A stretch of 64,000 nt of DNA from Candidimonas sp. SYP-B2681. Lineage in GTDB: Bacteria > Pseudomonadota > Gammaproteobacteria > Burkholderiales > Burkholderiaceae_B. The position numbers were made by a program, and so were the translations under genes. A model generated the notes under the pieces. The model had not been told where the DNA came from. It worked only from the letters and a program-made list of their open reading frames with translations, and searched no databases. Shown one piece after another: positions 24,997 through 34,430 of the stretch; within the stretch, counting starts at the first letter, position 1, and each line of letters begins with the position of its first letter. The stretch is from the NCBI RefSeq assembly GCF_003971065.1, contig NZ_RYDV01000005.1, positions 299,045-363,044 on the forward strand, read 5' to 3'.

Positions 24997-26589
24997 TTAT
25001 GCTTTCTTTACCGTGTAAAAGAGCGACATCTGAGGCTGGAAGTGTTCCCATTCTTTGCGCAGTGCAGTCACCGGGTAGGTGGCACCCAGTGGAATATAGG
25101 GAACATCTTCAAAGACTTGAAGCTGGATTTCGCGGCAGATTGCTTTCTGTGCGGCCAGGTCGGGGGCGGCAAACCAATCCAGACGCAGCTGTTCCAGCTT
25201 TTCGCTGGTCGGCCAGCCAAACCATGCCTTCTTGCCGTTTCCGCGCATGGGCAGATGGCCCGCAGGGTCCAGATTGTTGGGACCCGTGTTTCCGGTGAAC
25301 GCAACGTTCCAGCCGCCATTGGACGGAGCTTCCTGATTGTTTCGGCGCTGAACAGCAGTTCCCCAGTCGATCGCCTGGACGTCGACATTCATGCCCAATC
25401 GCTTGAACAAATCGGCCGTCACTAAGGCCGCAGCATGCCACGTGGGGAAGTCGACCGGGTCAAGTATTACGACGACCTCACCTTTATATCCGGCGGCAAT
25501 GATGTCTCTTTTCGCCTTGGCCAGGTCTCGTTTTCCAGTCAGCTTTTCCATGCCAGCGTCGCTCGCCATCGGGGAGTCGGGCACGAATACACCACAGCGA
25601 TCGTTCCAGAATTCGGGAAAGTCGGCGCCGTTCATTGCCGTCATGTATTCAGTCTGGTTAACCGACGCCAAGATGGCTCGACGGATGGCCGGATTATCAA
25701 ATGGTGCATGCAGATGGTTGAAACGCATGACGCCAATCGTGGGCAGACTGCGCTTTACCAGCTTGATCGCTGGATCGGCTCGCAACGTGGGCAGGAAGTC
25801 GCTGTCGATCATTTCGACCCCGTCTACCTCGTTGGCCTGCAGCGCCGCGATGGCTGTTGCACGATCAGGAATGATCTGCCAGCGTACCTGATCCACGTGA
25901 GCAATCTTGGGTCCGGCAGTGAAGTCCGGAACAATGGCGTCTTTGCGGGGCTTGTAACCATCAAATTTTTCGTAGACGACTTTCGAGCCTGAAACCCATT
26001 GGTCGGCAACGAACTTGAAAGGACCGCTTCCGTTCATTTGCTTAAGGGCTACGGTCTCGGGGGTATTGGCCAAAGCTTCCGGCATGATGCAAGCCATGTT
26101 TCCCGATTGGCGAGCCAGAGCATTAAGAATCAACGGAAAGGGCTTGGTCAATTTGAACTGGACGGTTCTATCGTCCAGAGCGCTTAGTTCTTCAGTTACC
26201 AGAAACAGCGAGCGGCCCATCAGATCGCGCTTGGCCCAGCGCTTGAGGCTGGCGACGACGTCGTTGGCGCGCACCGGCGAGCCATCATGGAATGTCAAGC
26301 CCTCGCGAAGCTTGATGGACCACAGAAGGCCATTGTTTTCGCTTGTGTGGCTCTCTGCCATTTGTGGATGAGGCAAATACTGGGCGTCGAGTCCGTACAG
26401 CGTGTCGAATACGAGCTGGGCGTGAACCTGTGTGACCGCTGTTGTGGTGAACATGGGATCAAGAAGGGCCAGGTCGGCCTGAGGCACCCATCTGAAAACC
26501 GTTTTGGGCGACTGCGCCCATAAAACGTTGGGCATTGCGAAAGCAGCCGTTGCTGCCGACGAGGTAATCAAGAATTTTCTGCGATCCAT
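24997..26589 (-). CDS. ABC transporter substrate-binding protein, dipeptide/oligopeptide (SBP family 5)
   Basis: The start is ATG 26589 (530 residues), preceded by TGGAG. The N-terminus MDRRKFLITSSAATAAFAM has a twin-arginine motif followed by a hydrophobic stretch ending near VLWAQ, so export may be by Tat. The body is a DppA/OppA-type SBP_bac_5 fold (RWVPQADLALLDPMFTTTAVT; SIKLREGLTFHDGSPVRANDVVASLKRW). It should capture a peptide or similar ligand for the adjacent permeases. It lies 46 nt after the ATPase gene and before the M81 peptidase gene. Confidence 0.9.
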   Translation of the reverse strand: MDRRKFLITSSAATAAFAMPNVLWAQSPKTVFRWVPQADLALLDPMFTTTAVTQVHAQLVFDTLYGLDAQYLPHPQMAESHTSENNGLLWSIKLREGLTFHDGSPVRANDVVASLKRWAKRDLMGRSLFLVTEELSALDDRTVQFKLTKPFPLILNALARQSGNMACIMPEALANTPETVALKQMNGSGPFKFVADQWVSGSKVVYEKFDGYKPRKDAIVPDFTAGPKIAHVDQVRWQIIPDRATAIAALQANEVDGVEMIDSDFLPTLRADPAIKLVKRSLPTIGVMRFNHLHAPFDNPAIRRAILASVNQTEYMTAMNGADFPEFWNDRCGVFVPDSPMASDAGMEKLTGKRDLAKAKRDIIAAGYKGEVVVILDPVDFPTWHAAALVTADLFKRLGMNVDVQAIDWGTAVQRRNNQEAPSNGGWNVAFTGNTGPNNLDPAGHLPMRGNGKKAWFGWPTSEKLEQLRLDWFAAPDLAAQKAICREIQLQVFEDVPYIPLGATYPVTALRKEWEHFQPQMSLFYTVKKA

Positions 26590-26635
26590 CTTAGACTCCA
26601 GGATTAATTGATAGAGAGTGGCTGTCATACGACTC

Positions 26636-28519
26636 TTAGTACATGCCGCCGATCGGGTGTTGTGCTACATAATGGTTGTGGCCGACTTCTACCAGCGCGT
26701 GGACGGCGGGCTCGTCGCCCCCGACATCACGGACTGGGCTTGGAATATCACTGACTTCCAGGGTGCCTCGGCGGCGCTTGGCAGGATCCGCGATAGGCAC
26801 CGCCTGCAGAAGCTTTTTGGTGTACGCATGTTGAGGATTTTCGAATATCGCCTGGCGCGATCCGATCTCGACGATCTGCCCCAGGTACATCACCGCTACG
26901 CGATGGCTTATGCGTTCGACAACCGCCATATCGTGAGAGATAAACAAATAGGCAACGCCGAGATCACGCTGTAAGTCGATGAGTAGATTCACAATCTGTG
27001 CCTGGATCGAGACATCCAGGGCAGAAACCGATTCATCGGCGATCAATACGCGGGGTTGGACCGACAAAGCTCGTGCGATACAGATACGTTGTCGTTGTCC
27101 GCCTGAAAACTCATGAGGCCAGCGGCTCATCATGGAGGCATCCAGGCCTACACGTTCAAACAGTTCCGCGACACGCCTATTCGCCTGGTCGCCATTATGC
27201 AGGCCATGAATCAACATGGGCTCCTTCACGCATTCGCCGACCCGCATCCGCGGGTTGAGCGAAGCAAAAGGATCTTGAAAAATAAACTGCATATCGCGTC
27301 GCAGAGCGAGCAATGAGGCAGGGCTATCCTGCCGCACTGTCTTGCCATCAAACTCGATGGTGCCGCCCGATGTCTTGGTAAGCCCCAGTAGCGAGCGACC
27401 GGTCGTGGTTTTACCGCAGCCGGATTCGCCGACCAGCGACAAGGTTTCACCGGCATGCAGGTCGAAACTGACCTTTTCAACGGCGTGCACCCGTTTCTTC
27501 ACGCGAGAGAAAAACCCTCCACGCAGATCAAAACGCGTTACAAGATTGCGTACGCGCAAGATGGGTTTGTCAGACGCTTCATGTGGCGGCAACGCTGCCG
27601 GTACATCGCTGGCGTTGTCGCCAGTGCTCACCGAATCCGTTGTGGGTGAGAGCAGCTCGAAGCGTGCAGGCAACGAGGTCCCGCGCATTGCGCCGAGCTT
27701 CGGTACCGCCGCCATCAGGGCTTGCGTATACGGATGCGCCGGAGCATTGAAAAGCGCATTCACTTCGTTTTCTTCGACCACTTCGCCCCTGCGCATCACC
27801 ATTACGCGATCGGCGACTTCCGCGACGACTCCCATATCGTGGGTGATGAATATGACCCCCATGTCCATGTCCCGCTGCAATTCCCGGATCAGCTGCAGGG
27901 TTTGCGCCTGGATGGTCACGTCGAGGGCGGTCGTGGGTTCGTCTGCAATCAACAGTGCCGGCTCGCATGACAGCGCGATGGCGATCATTACGCGTTGGCG
28001 CATGCCGCCCGACAATTCGTGCGGATAACGGTTCATTGCTGCCGCCGAATCCGGGATACGCACCTGATCAAGGATTCTGCGGCTTATCGCCGCGGCTGCG
28101 CGGGCGTCGCAATGTTGGTGCAGCTGGATGGCCTCTGTGATTTGCGCACCAATGGTGAACACCGGGTTCAATGAGGTCATCGGCTCTTGGAAGATCATGC
28201 CGAGGTCGGCACCGCGCATTGCCCGCATGGTGTCTTCAGGCGCCGACACCAGGTCAATGACCGATCCATCGGCGCGGTGAAAATTGATCTCGCCTCGGCT
28301 GATAACGCCGCCGCCAAACTCGACCAACCGCATTATCGTCAGCGAGGTAACGGATTTGCCAGACCCTGATTCGCCGACGATCGCGAGAGTCTCGCCCCGG
28401 TCTACGTGAAGGTTAAGAGACTTTACGGCCTGGAAACGTCCGGCGCCGCGTCCAAATTCCACGGACACGTTTTTAACATCCAGGACACGGCGGCTAAGGC
28501 TTGAAGACGCTGGATTCAT
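26636..28519 (-). CDS. fused dipeptide-type ABC transporter ATP-binding protein (DppD-DppF fusion, GsiA-like)
   Basis: The 627-residue protein holds two ABC domains. The first (about 12-270) has Walker A GESGSGKS, signature LSGGMRQRV and [13 protein letters not shown]. The second (about 320-600) has [18 protein letters not shown] and [14 protein letters not shown] variable linker lies between. Each half ends in the oligopeptide-type C-terminal extension ([18 protein letters not shown] and [15 protein letters not shown]). It is the energising subunit for the importer and sits 3 nt after the DppC-type permease gene. Confidence 0.93.
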   Translation of the reverse strand: MNPASSSLSRRVLDVKNVSVEFGRGAGRFQAVKSLNLHVDRGETLAIVGESGSGKSVTSLTIMRLVEFGGGVISRGEINFHRADGSVIDLVSAPEDTMRAMRGADLGMIFQEPMTSLNPVFTIGAQITEAIQLHQHCDARAAAAISRRILDQVRIPDSAAAMNRYPHELSGGMRQRVMIAIALSCEPALLIADEPTTALDVTIQAQTLQLIRELQRDMDMGVIFITHDMGVVAEVADRVMVMRRGEVVEENEVNALFNAPAHPYTQALMAAVPKLGAMRGTSLPARFELLSPTTDSVSTGDNASDVPAALPPHEASDKPILRVRNLVTRFDLRGGFFSRVKKRVHAVEKVSFDLHAGETLSLVGESGCGKTTTGRSLLGLTKTSGGTIEFDGKTVRQDSPASLLALRRDMQFIFQDPFASLNPRMRVGECVKEPMLIHGLHNGDQANRRVAELFERVGLDASMMSRWPHEFSGGQRQRICIARALSVQPRVLIADESVSALDVSIQAQIVNLLIDLQRDLGVAYLFISHDMAVVERISHRVAVMYLGQIVEIGSRQAIFENPQHAYTKKLLQAVPIADPAKRRRGTLEVSDIPSPVRDVGGDEPAVHALVEVGHNHYVAQHPIGGMY

Positions 28520-28522
28520 GGG

Positions 28523-29356
28523 TTAGATCCTCTTGGCCATGCGAGGATCCACTGCATCGCGCAAACCGTCGCCGAGCATGTTGATGGCCAGAATAGTGAT
28601 AGATAGGAAAATTGCGGGAAAGGTTATCAGGTGCGGCTTGATTTGCCACAGCGCCCGGCCTTCTGCCATGATGTTGCCCCATGAAGGAATGGATGGCGGG
28701 ACGCCTGCACCGATGAACGACAGGCTTGCTTCGGCCAGAATTGCCACACCGCAAATATAGGTGGCCTGTACAGTCAGCGCGGCGATGGTATTCGGGAAAA
28801 TGTGCCGAACAATAATGCGGGTACGGCTGGCGCCTGCTGCGACTGCAGCTTCGACGTATGGCTGTTCGCGCAAGGTAAGCACCAGACTACGAACCAGGCG
28901 GACAACTCGCGGTATTTCGGCAATCGTAATGGCGAGAATCACATTCTGCAACGACGCTCGTGTAAGCGAGATAAGGGCGATGGCAAGCAAGATACTGGGA
29001 ATGGACATGAAGCCATCCATGATTCGCATTGCTACCGCATCGATCCATCGGACGAAGCCAGCCAGCAGGCCAATGGTCAAGCCGATTGCGGTCGACAGCA
29101 GCGCCACTGAAAACCCGACGGTGAGCGAAACTCTTGTGCCGTAGATCACTCGGGAATACACGTCGCGGCCCAGCAAGTCGGTTCCAAACCAAAACGTATC
29201 GCTGGGCGCTCGGGTGCGATGAATTGGCGAGAGCGCGGTCGGGTCGTTCGTGCCCAGCCATGGAGCAAAAATGGCAATCAGCACGAGCGCCAGTACGAGC
29301 AGGCCCCCAATGGCTACCGTTGGATGCTGCTTGATAAAGTGAGTATGGGTGCGCAT
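28523..29356 (-). CDS. dipeptide-type ABC transporter permease (DppC-like)
   Basis: The 277-residue protein has an N-terminal helix, the DppC/OppC signature HRTRAPSDTFWFGTDLLGRDVYSRVIYGTRVSL, and five further helices with the EAA-like loop EQPYVEAAVAAGASRTRIIVRHIFPNTIAALTVQ. Its ATG overlaps the TGA of the upstream permease gene by one base. It forms the heterodimeric channel with that protein. Confidence 0.92.
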   Translation of the reverse strand: MRTHTHFIKQHPTVAIGGLLVLALVLIAIFAPWLGTNDPTALSPIHRTRAPSDTFWFGTDLLGRDVYSRVIYGTRVSLTVGFSVALLSTAIGLTIGLLAGFVRWIDAVAMRIMDGFMSIPSILLAIALISLTRASLQNVILAITIAEIPRVVRLVRSLVLTLREQPYVEAAVAAGASRTRIIVRHIFPNTIAALTVQATYICGVAILAEASLSFIGAGVPPSIPSWGNIMAEGRALWQIKPHLITFPAIFLSITILAINMLGDGLRDAVDPRMAKRI

Positions 29357-30297
29357 CAGTATTTGATCCTGGGGTCAAAAACCCTATAGAGAAGGTCGAC
29401 CGCTAAATTCACCAGCACGTATAACAGGCTGAAAAGCAGAATGACGCCTTGGATGATCGGATAGTCGCGCCGTAGAATCGCATCTACCGTAAGTCGGCCC
29501 AGTCCGGGAATGGAAAATACCGTTTCCGTAACGACAGTTCCACTGATGAGCAGCGCTACCCCGCTACCGATAATGGTAATAATAGGCACCGCTGCATTTT
29601 TCAAGGCATGCTTGAATAGGATGTCACGGTTGCCGACTCCTTTTGCCCGCGCCGTACGCACATAGTCTTGCGACAAGGTCTCTAGCAGGGTGGCTCGCGT
29701 AATTCGTGTGATTAACGCGACGTACACGCTTCCTAATGCCAGGGCGGGCAGCACCAATGTGTGGACCGATGCCCAAAACCCGCTGGTAAACGGCACATAT
29801 CCCTGCACGGGGAACCAGCGTAATTGCAGCCCAAATGTCCATGCCAGCAGATAGCCAACGGCAAAGGACGGAACCGAAAAGCTGAACACGGCAAGGACCA
29901 TGATTCCGCGATCATGCCACCGGTTATGTTTCCAGGCCGCGAAGGCGCCCAAAGGAATGGCCAGCGACACCGAGACGATCAAGGTCAGGACCATCAAGGA
30001 AAATGTCGGGGCCAGACGCTGGGCGATCATCTGGCTTACAGGCAGACCGGTGAACAGTGAAGTACCGAGGTCTCCGTGCAATACGGCCCAGGCCCAGTTT
30101 CCAAATCGAAACAGAAAAGGCTCATCCAGGCCCAAGGTCATGCGGATACGGGCTATGTCCTCCCGTGTAGCGTCTTCGCCGGCCAACAAGGCAGCCGGAT
30201 CGCCGGGCGCTAAGTCGAGCAGGGCAAACACGAAAAGCGCAACGAACAACATGACGGGGATCGTCATGTACAAGCGCCGCAATGTGTAAGAAAGCAT
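29356..30297 (-). CDS. dipeptide-type ABC transporter permease (DppB-like)
   Basis: I set the start at ATG 30297 (313 residues, MLSYTLRRLYMTIPVMLFVALFVFALLDLAPGDPA), the family's typical N-terminus, with AAAGGGA upstream; the frame is open to 30444 but the extra residues do not look like the family. Six membrane helices and the EAA loop (QDYVRTARAKGVGNRDILFKHALKNAAVPIITI) are present. It is first in the dppB-dppC-dppDF-SBP-M81 operon. Confidence 0.92.
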   Translation of the reverse strand: MLSYTLRRLYMTIPVMLFVALFVFALLDLAPGDPAALLAGEDATREDIARIRMTLGLDEPFLFRFGNWAWAVLHGDLGTSLFTGLPVSQMIAQRLAPTFSLMVLTLIVSVSLAIPLGAFAAWKHNRWHDRGIMVLAVFSFSVPSFAVGYLLAWTFGLQLRWFPVQGYVPFTSGFWASVHTLVLPALALGSVYVALITRITRATLLETLSQDYVRTARAKGVGNRDILFKHALKNAAVPIITIIGSGVALLISGTVVTETVFSIPGLGRLTVDAILRRDYPIIQGVILLFSLLYVLVNLAVDLLYRVFDPRIKY

Positions 30298-30593
30298 TGA
30301 ATCCCTTTTGTAAACGCGAGTTGACGAATCGACTTTGCAAGCATGGCGGGCGCCGGATGCCCGGAGCTCGTGTTCGTTCAATCTGTATAGGTACCTAGCA
30401 AGCCCGACGATTCTAGAGAGTCGCCATTCTTCTAACAATGTCAATATTTATAAAAAAGCGTTGCGTTAATTAGATGGCTTGCGGAGAGCCGCGCCACTGT
30501 TGACGGTCCTGTAATGGGAGGCATCGAGCTTCTGGGGAATACCCCTAGCTGCGAAGCAATCTTTTTTCTGCGGAATAATGGCGATACGCCGTG
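30298..30593. other. leader region of the peptide-transporter operon (296 nt)
   Basis: I see no gene. On the minus strand there is a perfect TTGACA at 30439-30444, but no -10 at the right distance, and an AT-rich stretch (TTTTTTATAAATATTG). The LysR gene ends at 30594 on the same strand, so the operon promoter and the LysR target site should lie here. Confidence 0.4.
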
Positions 30594-31493
30594 CTACGCG
30601 TAGAAGTTGTCGATATGGCGAATCAGTAATTGCATGAAACGTGCAGCGCTTGATGGCAGTTCGCGCCGCTGCAGCGTTTGGATGTGCAAGTTCCGCTGAT
30701 GCAGTTCACCATTCGAAAGCGGAATGGCAACCAGTTCGCCGCGTTCGGTCGATGCGAGCACCGTCAGATGGCTGGCAAAGCTGATGGCACCCCAGTCCCG
30801 GCAGAAATTCTGGATTGCGCCTTGATTGTTACTGGTAAGTGCAATGTCCAGCGAGATCTTTTCATGCATGCAACACAAATCTATGATGAAACGGATAGTG
30901 CTGCCCGGGCCCATGAGCGCTACCGGCCAGGGGACGATTTCATTCAGGGACAGCAGTTTGCGGTCGGCGAGTGGATGATTCGCCGCCATGACGGCATAAG
31001 CCGGTATGCGCCGCGCATACTGCACATGCACGCCCTCAGGCGGCGAAAGGTTATAGCTCAAGCCGATGTCGTCCTGGCCTTTTCGAACTCTTGCATTGAT
31101 CTCTGCAGACTGCAAGATGGCTAGCTCGAACTGCACCGTAGGCTCTGTTTTGCGAAACTCGCCCATGACGCGGGGAAGCAGTTCGCGCCCGAATGCCTGA
31201 TTGGCCGATAGCTTGATCAGCCTTTGTCCCACATGGCGTAAGTCGCGAATTTCGCTGTGAGCCCTTTCCGACTCCAGATGAGCCCGACGTGCGTAGGCAG
31301 CGAGCAGTTCGCCTGATTCGGTCAGCACCATTCCCCGTGCGTGTCGATCAAACAGTCTTGTTTGATATTCATCTTCAAGTTTCTGAACCATGCGGCTTAT
31401 TGCCGACGGCGCGACATGCAGCTTTTGCGCGGCCACGGTTAACGAGCCTGCATTCACGACTTCCAGAAAGTAGATAAGGGCAGTATTTAACAT
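30594..31493 (-). CDS. LysR family transcriptional regulator
   Basis: The 299-residue protein has the LysR winged helix-turn-helix at the N-terminus (LIYFLEVVNAGSLTVAAQKLHVAPSAISRMVQKLEDEY) and a periplasmic-binding-like effector domain (residues ~90-295). It lies upstream of and on the same strand as the peptide transporter operon, not divergent from it, but is the likely regulator of that operon. The effector is unknown. Confidence 0.92.
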   Translation of the reverse strand: MLNTALIYFLEVVNAGSLTVAAQKLHVAPSAISRMVQKLEDEYQTRLFDRHARGMVLTESGELLAAYARRAHLESERAHSEIRDLRHVGQRLIKLSANQAFGRELLPRVMGEFRKTEPTVQFELAILQSAEINARVRKGQDDIGLSYNLSPPEGVHVQYARRIPAYAVMAANHPLADRKLLSLNEIVPWPVALMGPGSTIRFIIDLCCMHEKISLDIALTSNNQGAIQNFCRDWGAISFASHLTVLASTERGELVAIPLSNGELHQRNLHIQTLQRRELPSSAARFMQLLIRHIDNFYA

Positions 31494-31529
31494 AGGGACT
31501 GACTCAAAAAGAGAACGTAATCGTGCCTA

Positions 31530-31558
31530 TTAGAGCAGGCATGCCTAAGACGCTCTAA
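31530..31558. promoter_or_regulatory. nested dyad in the LysR-slpA intergenic region
   Basis: A perfect 7-bp inverted repeat TTAGAGC (31530-31536) and GCTCTAA (31552-31558) encloses a perfect 10-bp palindrome AGGCATGCCT (31537-31546). The right arm overlaps TAAAAT (31556-31561), the probable slpA -10. It could be a LysR site controlling both directions, or a hairpin. Confidence 0.4.
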
Positions 31559-31597
31559 AATAGCGGGAACAGCAACGATTATCTACGGTGAAAGATT
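31549..31597. repeat. right copy of the imperfect direct repeat, overlapping the slpA start
   Basis: This segment aligns with 23317-23364 upstream of radC (shared blocks GCTC, AAAATAG, GCAACGAT, TCTAC, GTGA, AGAT). It includes the slpA -10 region and the first codons of slpA. The pair brackets the whole M81/peptide transporter/LysR block. Confidence 0.6.
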
Positions 31598-32073
31598 TGA
31601 CCTCTACCTCCGACGCGGCGAAAGCTTCTGTCCGTCCCGACTCTTACCTGACTTTGCACTATCGGATCGATTTAGTGACTGGCCCCGCCGCGGGGTCGGT
31701 ATTCGCCAATACCTTTGATGGCCGGCCGGCCACGCTGCAAATGGGCATGGGCCAGTGGGCTCCCGGCATGGAGAACGCTCTTCTGGGTCGCCACGAGGGT
31801 GAACGTTTCGCCTTCGATTTGCCTGCGTCGCAGGCCTATGGCGACCGCAATCCTGACCTCTTGCAGCGGGTTACACGGGCCATGATGGCGGCCAATGCCG
31901 ACCCCGAATCGCAGTTCGTACCGGGTGATATGGTGGAATTTTCCGCTCCTAACGGTGGGCGCTATTCCGGGATCCTAAAAGAATTGGATGACGCCACGGC
32001 CCTGTTTGATTTCAATCATCCTCTGGCTGGAGCCGACCTGCGTATTGAAGTGTCCTTGTTAGGAGTCCTGTAA
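31588..32073 (+). CDS. slpA: FKBP-type peptidyl-prolyl cis-trans isomerase (SlpA/FkpB-like)
   Basis: The 161-residue protein has the bacterial SlpA-type FKBP fold with inserted flap: a start [11 protein letters not shown], the core [39 protein letters not shown], and the C-terminal [18 protein letters not shown]. It catalyses proline isomerisation and acts as a chaperone in the cytoplasm. The start is GTG 31588, with only a weak ribosome-binding site. Its TAA overlaps the ispH ATG (TAATG), the conserved slpA-ispH coupling. Confidence 0.92.
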   Translation: MKDLTSTSDAAKASVRPDSYLTLHYRIDLVTGPAAGSVFANTFDGRPATLQMGMGQWAPGMENALLGRHEGERFAFDLPASQAYGDRNPDLLQRVTRAMMAANADPESQFVPGDMVEFSAPNGGRYSGILKELDDATALFDFNHPLAGADLRIEVSLLGVL

Positions 32074-33041
32074 TGTCAGACCATAGTCCAGCTCAACCCG
32101 ATCTCGAGGTTGTGCTTGCGCAACCACGAGGGTTTTGCGCGGGCGTTGATCGCGCCATCGATATCGTCGAGCGTGCCATCGAACTGCATGGTGCGCCCAT
32201 TTATGTGCGTCACGAAATTGTCCATAATCGTTATGTGGTTCAAGACCTAAAACAGAAAGGTGCGATCTTTATCGACGAGCTTGACGAAGCGCCGCCGGGA
32301 TCCATCGTTGTGTTTTCGGCGCATGGCGTCGCCAAGTCAGTTCGGACCGAAGCCGAGCAAATGGGCCTCAAGGTATTCGATGCTACCTGCCCCCTTGTTA
32401 CGAAGGTGCACATCGAGGTCGCCAAAATGAGGGCCGCGGGACGCGAAATCATCATGATCGGCCACCCCGGCCATCCCGAGGTCGAAGGCACCCTGGGTCA
32501 GGCGGATGGCGGGATGTACCTGGTCGAAACGGCTGACGATGTTGCAGCGCTGCAGGTTAATGACCCCGAGAATCTTGCGTTTGTCACGCAGACCACATTA
32601 TCGGTCGATGACGCCGCGACAGTGGCGCAGGCATTGCGCACCCGTTTTCCGTCGATTATCGAGCCCAAGAAAAGCGATATTTGCTACGCAACCCAGAACC
32701 GACAGGACGCAGTGAAAATCATGGCGCCGGACTGCGACTTGGTATTGGTGGTGGGCAGTCCAAATAGTTCCAACTCCAACCGGTTGCGCGAAGTGGCAGA
32801 GCGCAAGGGGGCTGCTGCATACTTGATCGACGGGCCGGAAATGATAGACCCGGCTTGGCTGGCGACCACTCGGCGGGTTGGTGTGACTGCAGGCGCTTCT
32901 GCGCCGGAAGTGTTGGTGAATCAGGTTATCGTGCGCCTGAAGGAACTTGGTGCGGCCTCGGTGCGTACCTTGGCCGGGACGCCCGAGAATGTGTCCTTTC
33001 CTTTGCCTAAGGAACTCTCCCGTAAAGTAAAGGAATCCTGA
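32073..33041 (+). CDS. ispH: 4-hydroxy-3-methylbut-2-enyl diphosphate reductase
   Basis: IspH performs the last step of the MEP isoprenoid pathway, reducing HMBPP to IPP and DMAPP with a [4Fe-4S] cluster. The 322-residue protein has the three cluster Cys: Cys22 ([12 protein letters not shown]), Cys106 (FDATCPLV) and Cys204 ([10 protein letters not shown]). It also has the [16 protein letters not shown] substrate motif, here [18 protein letters not shown] strong AGGAG precedes ATG 32073. The gene is coupled to slpA upstream and, by a TGATG overlap, to maiA downstream. Confidence 0.97.
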   Translation: MSDHSPAQPDLEVVLAQPRGFCAGVDRAIDIVERAIELHGAPIYVRHEIVHNRYVVQDLKQKGAIFIDELDEAPPGSIVVFSAHGVAKSVRTEAEQMGLKVFDATCPLVTKVHIEVAKMRAAGREIIMIGHPGHPEVEGTLGQADGGMYLVETADDVAALQVNDPENLAFVTQTTLSVDDAATVAQALRTRFPSIIEPKKSDICYATQNRQDAVKIMAPDCDLVLVVGSPNSSNSNRLREVAERKGAAAYLIDGPEMIDPAWLATTRRVGVTAGASAPEVLVNQVIVRLKELGAASVRTLAGTPENVSFPLPKELSRKVKES

Positions 33042-33688
33042 TGAAATTGTATAGTTACTTTCGTAGCTCGGCGGCCTACCGGGTTCGAATCGCCTTGAAC
33101 CTTAAAGGTATCGCTTACGAGACCATACCTGTCCACTTGCTTAAAGATGGTGGACAGCAGCTGTCAAGCGATTATCGTGATTTGAATCCTACTGGCTTGG
33201 TACCGACCCTCGCTGACGAGGATTGGTCTGTAGGCCAGTCAATGGCGATTCTCGAGTACCTCGAAGAAACCCATCCGGAGCCGGCTTTGCTGCCCGCGGA
33301 TGCAAAAGAGCGTGCGCGAGTACGGGCGATTGCACAGTTCATTGCATGCGACATTCATCCATTGAATAATCTTCGCGTCCTGAAATACCTGAAACACGAA
33401 CTGGGTGTCGACGAAGACGCCAAGAATGCATGGTACCGACATTGGGTCGAAGACGGCATGGCCGCACTTGAAGCCATGTTGGGTCATCACCCCGCCACCG
33501 GCCGGTACTGCCATGGCGATCAACCCACTTTTGCGGATTTATGCCTGGTGCCCCAGGTCGCCAATGCACGCCGAATGAACTGCAGCCTGGATGCGATGCC
33601 GATCATAGTGCGCATTGATGCTGCCTGCGCCGAACTGGATGCCTTCCAGCAGGCGGCACCCGCCAGCCAACCCGATTACGAAGGTTGA
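33041..33688 (+). CDS. maiA: maleylacetoacetate isomerase (zeta-class GST-like)
   Basis: The 215-residue protein has the zeta-class GST signature SSAAYRVRIALNLKGI (the family's SSCSxRVRIAL, with SSAA instead of SSCS) and an all-helical C-terminal half. It should isomerise maleylacetoacetate or maleylpyruvate in tyrosine or gentisate breakdown. The canonical active-site Cys is replaced by Ala in the SSAAYR motif; Ser residues remain, so activity is plausible but not certain. ATG overlaps the ispH stop. The 3' end overlaps the convergent isomerase gene by 13 nt. Confidence 0.85.
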   Translation: MKLYSYFRSSAAYRVRIALNLKGIAYETIPVHLLKDGGQQLSSDYRDLNPTGLVPTLADEDWSVGQSMAILEYLEETHPEPALLPADAKERARVRAIAQFIACDIHPLNNLRVLKYLKHELGVDEDAKNAWYRHWVEDGMAALEAMLGHHPATGRYCHGDQPTFADLCLVPQVANARRMNCSLDAMPIIVRIDAACAELDAFQQAAPASQPDYEG

Positions 33689-34296
33689 TCGGATAATTTC
33701 GCGGTTTTTCTTAGCCATTTTCGGATGTAGTCGAAGCGGTCGAATCCCCAGAAGGGTTCGTCGTCTACAAAAATGAATGGCGACCCAAAGACGCCGCGGG
33801 CCATGGCGGCGTCGACTTCTGCTTTGAGCAAGGCTTTAATGTCTTCGCGAACCATGCCCGCCGCCAGTTCAGCGGTATCGATTCCGGTTTGCTCGGCCAG
33901 TTCCAGCACGATGCCTGCCTCGCCAATATTTTTCTGTTCGACAAAATAAGCGCGGAAAGTTCGGTGGGCAAATTTAACCGCGAGGCGCTCGTCGATTTGC
34001 AGCATATACAGCAGCGCCCGTGCCGCGTGTACGGTTCCGATAGGAAATGGATCAGGTTGCTGGTACGGGATATCGAACAGGTCTGCCGTACGCTGGAAGT
34101 CGTGTCGAGAATAGTCGCCCTTAAGTGGAACTTCCGTAAGCGGGGCAGACCCTGCAGCCTTGAACATGGGGCCCAATAAAATGGGTTTCCATTTCACTTT
34201 GCGATTGAATTCGGCGGCAAGGGCTTCGATTTTCGTGCTCGCGAAGTAGCCATACGGCGAGGAAAAATCGAAATAGAAATCCATATGATCAGTCAT
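33676..34296 (-). CDS. 2-hydroxychromene-2-carboxylate isomerase family protein (DsbA/kappa-GST fold)
   Basis: The 206-residue protein starts FYFDFSSPYGYFASTKIEALA, the hallmark of HCCA isomerases (FDFxSPYxY), and has GVFGSPFIFVDDEPFWGFDRFDYI near the C-terminus. These enzymes use glutathione to isomerise chromene carboxylates in naphthalene-type catabolism, but many homologues have unknown substrates. No aromatic catabolic operon adjoins it, although maiA, another glutathione enzyme, is convergent and overlaps it by 13 nt. Confidence 0.85.
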   Translation of the reverse strand: MTDHMDFYFDFSSPYGYFASTKIEALAAEFNRKVKWKPILLGPMFKAAGSAPLTEVPLKGDYSRHDFQRTADLFDIPYQQPDPFPIGTVHAARALLYMLQIDERLAVKFAHRTFRAYFVEQKNIGEAGIVLELAEQTGIDTAELAAGMVREDIKALLKAEVDAAMARGVFGSPFIFVDDEPFWGFDRFDYIRKWLRKTAKLSDQPS

Positions 34297-34430
34297 GTTT
34301 TATTACCGCCTCGCTGTAATGGGTGCAGGACACTTTCGCTGCATGGTATGCAGGTTTTGGCATTCGTGCAATCTCAGCGATAATTCTCGTCTGTGCGTGC
34401 TATTTGGCAGGTCTCTACAACGGGAAGACA

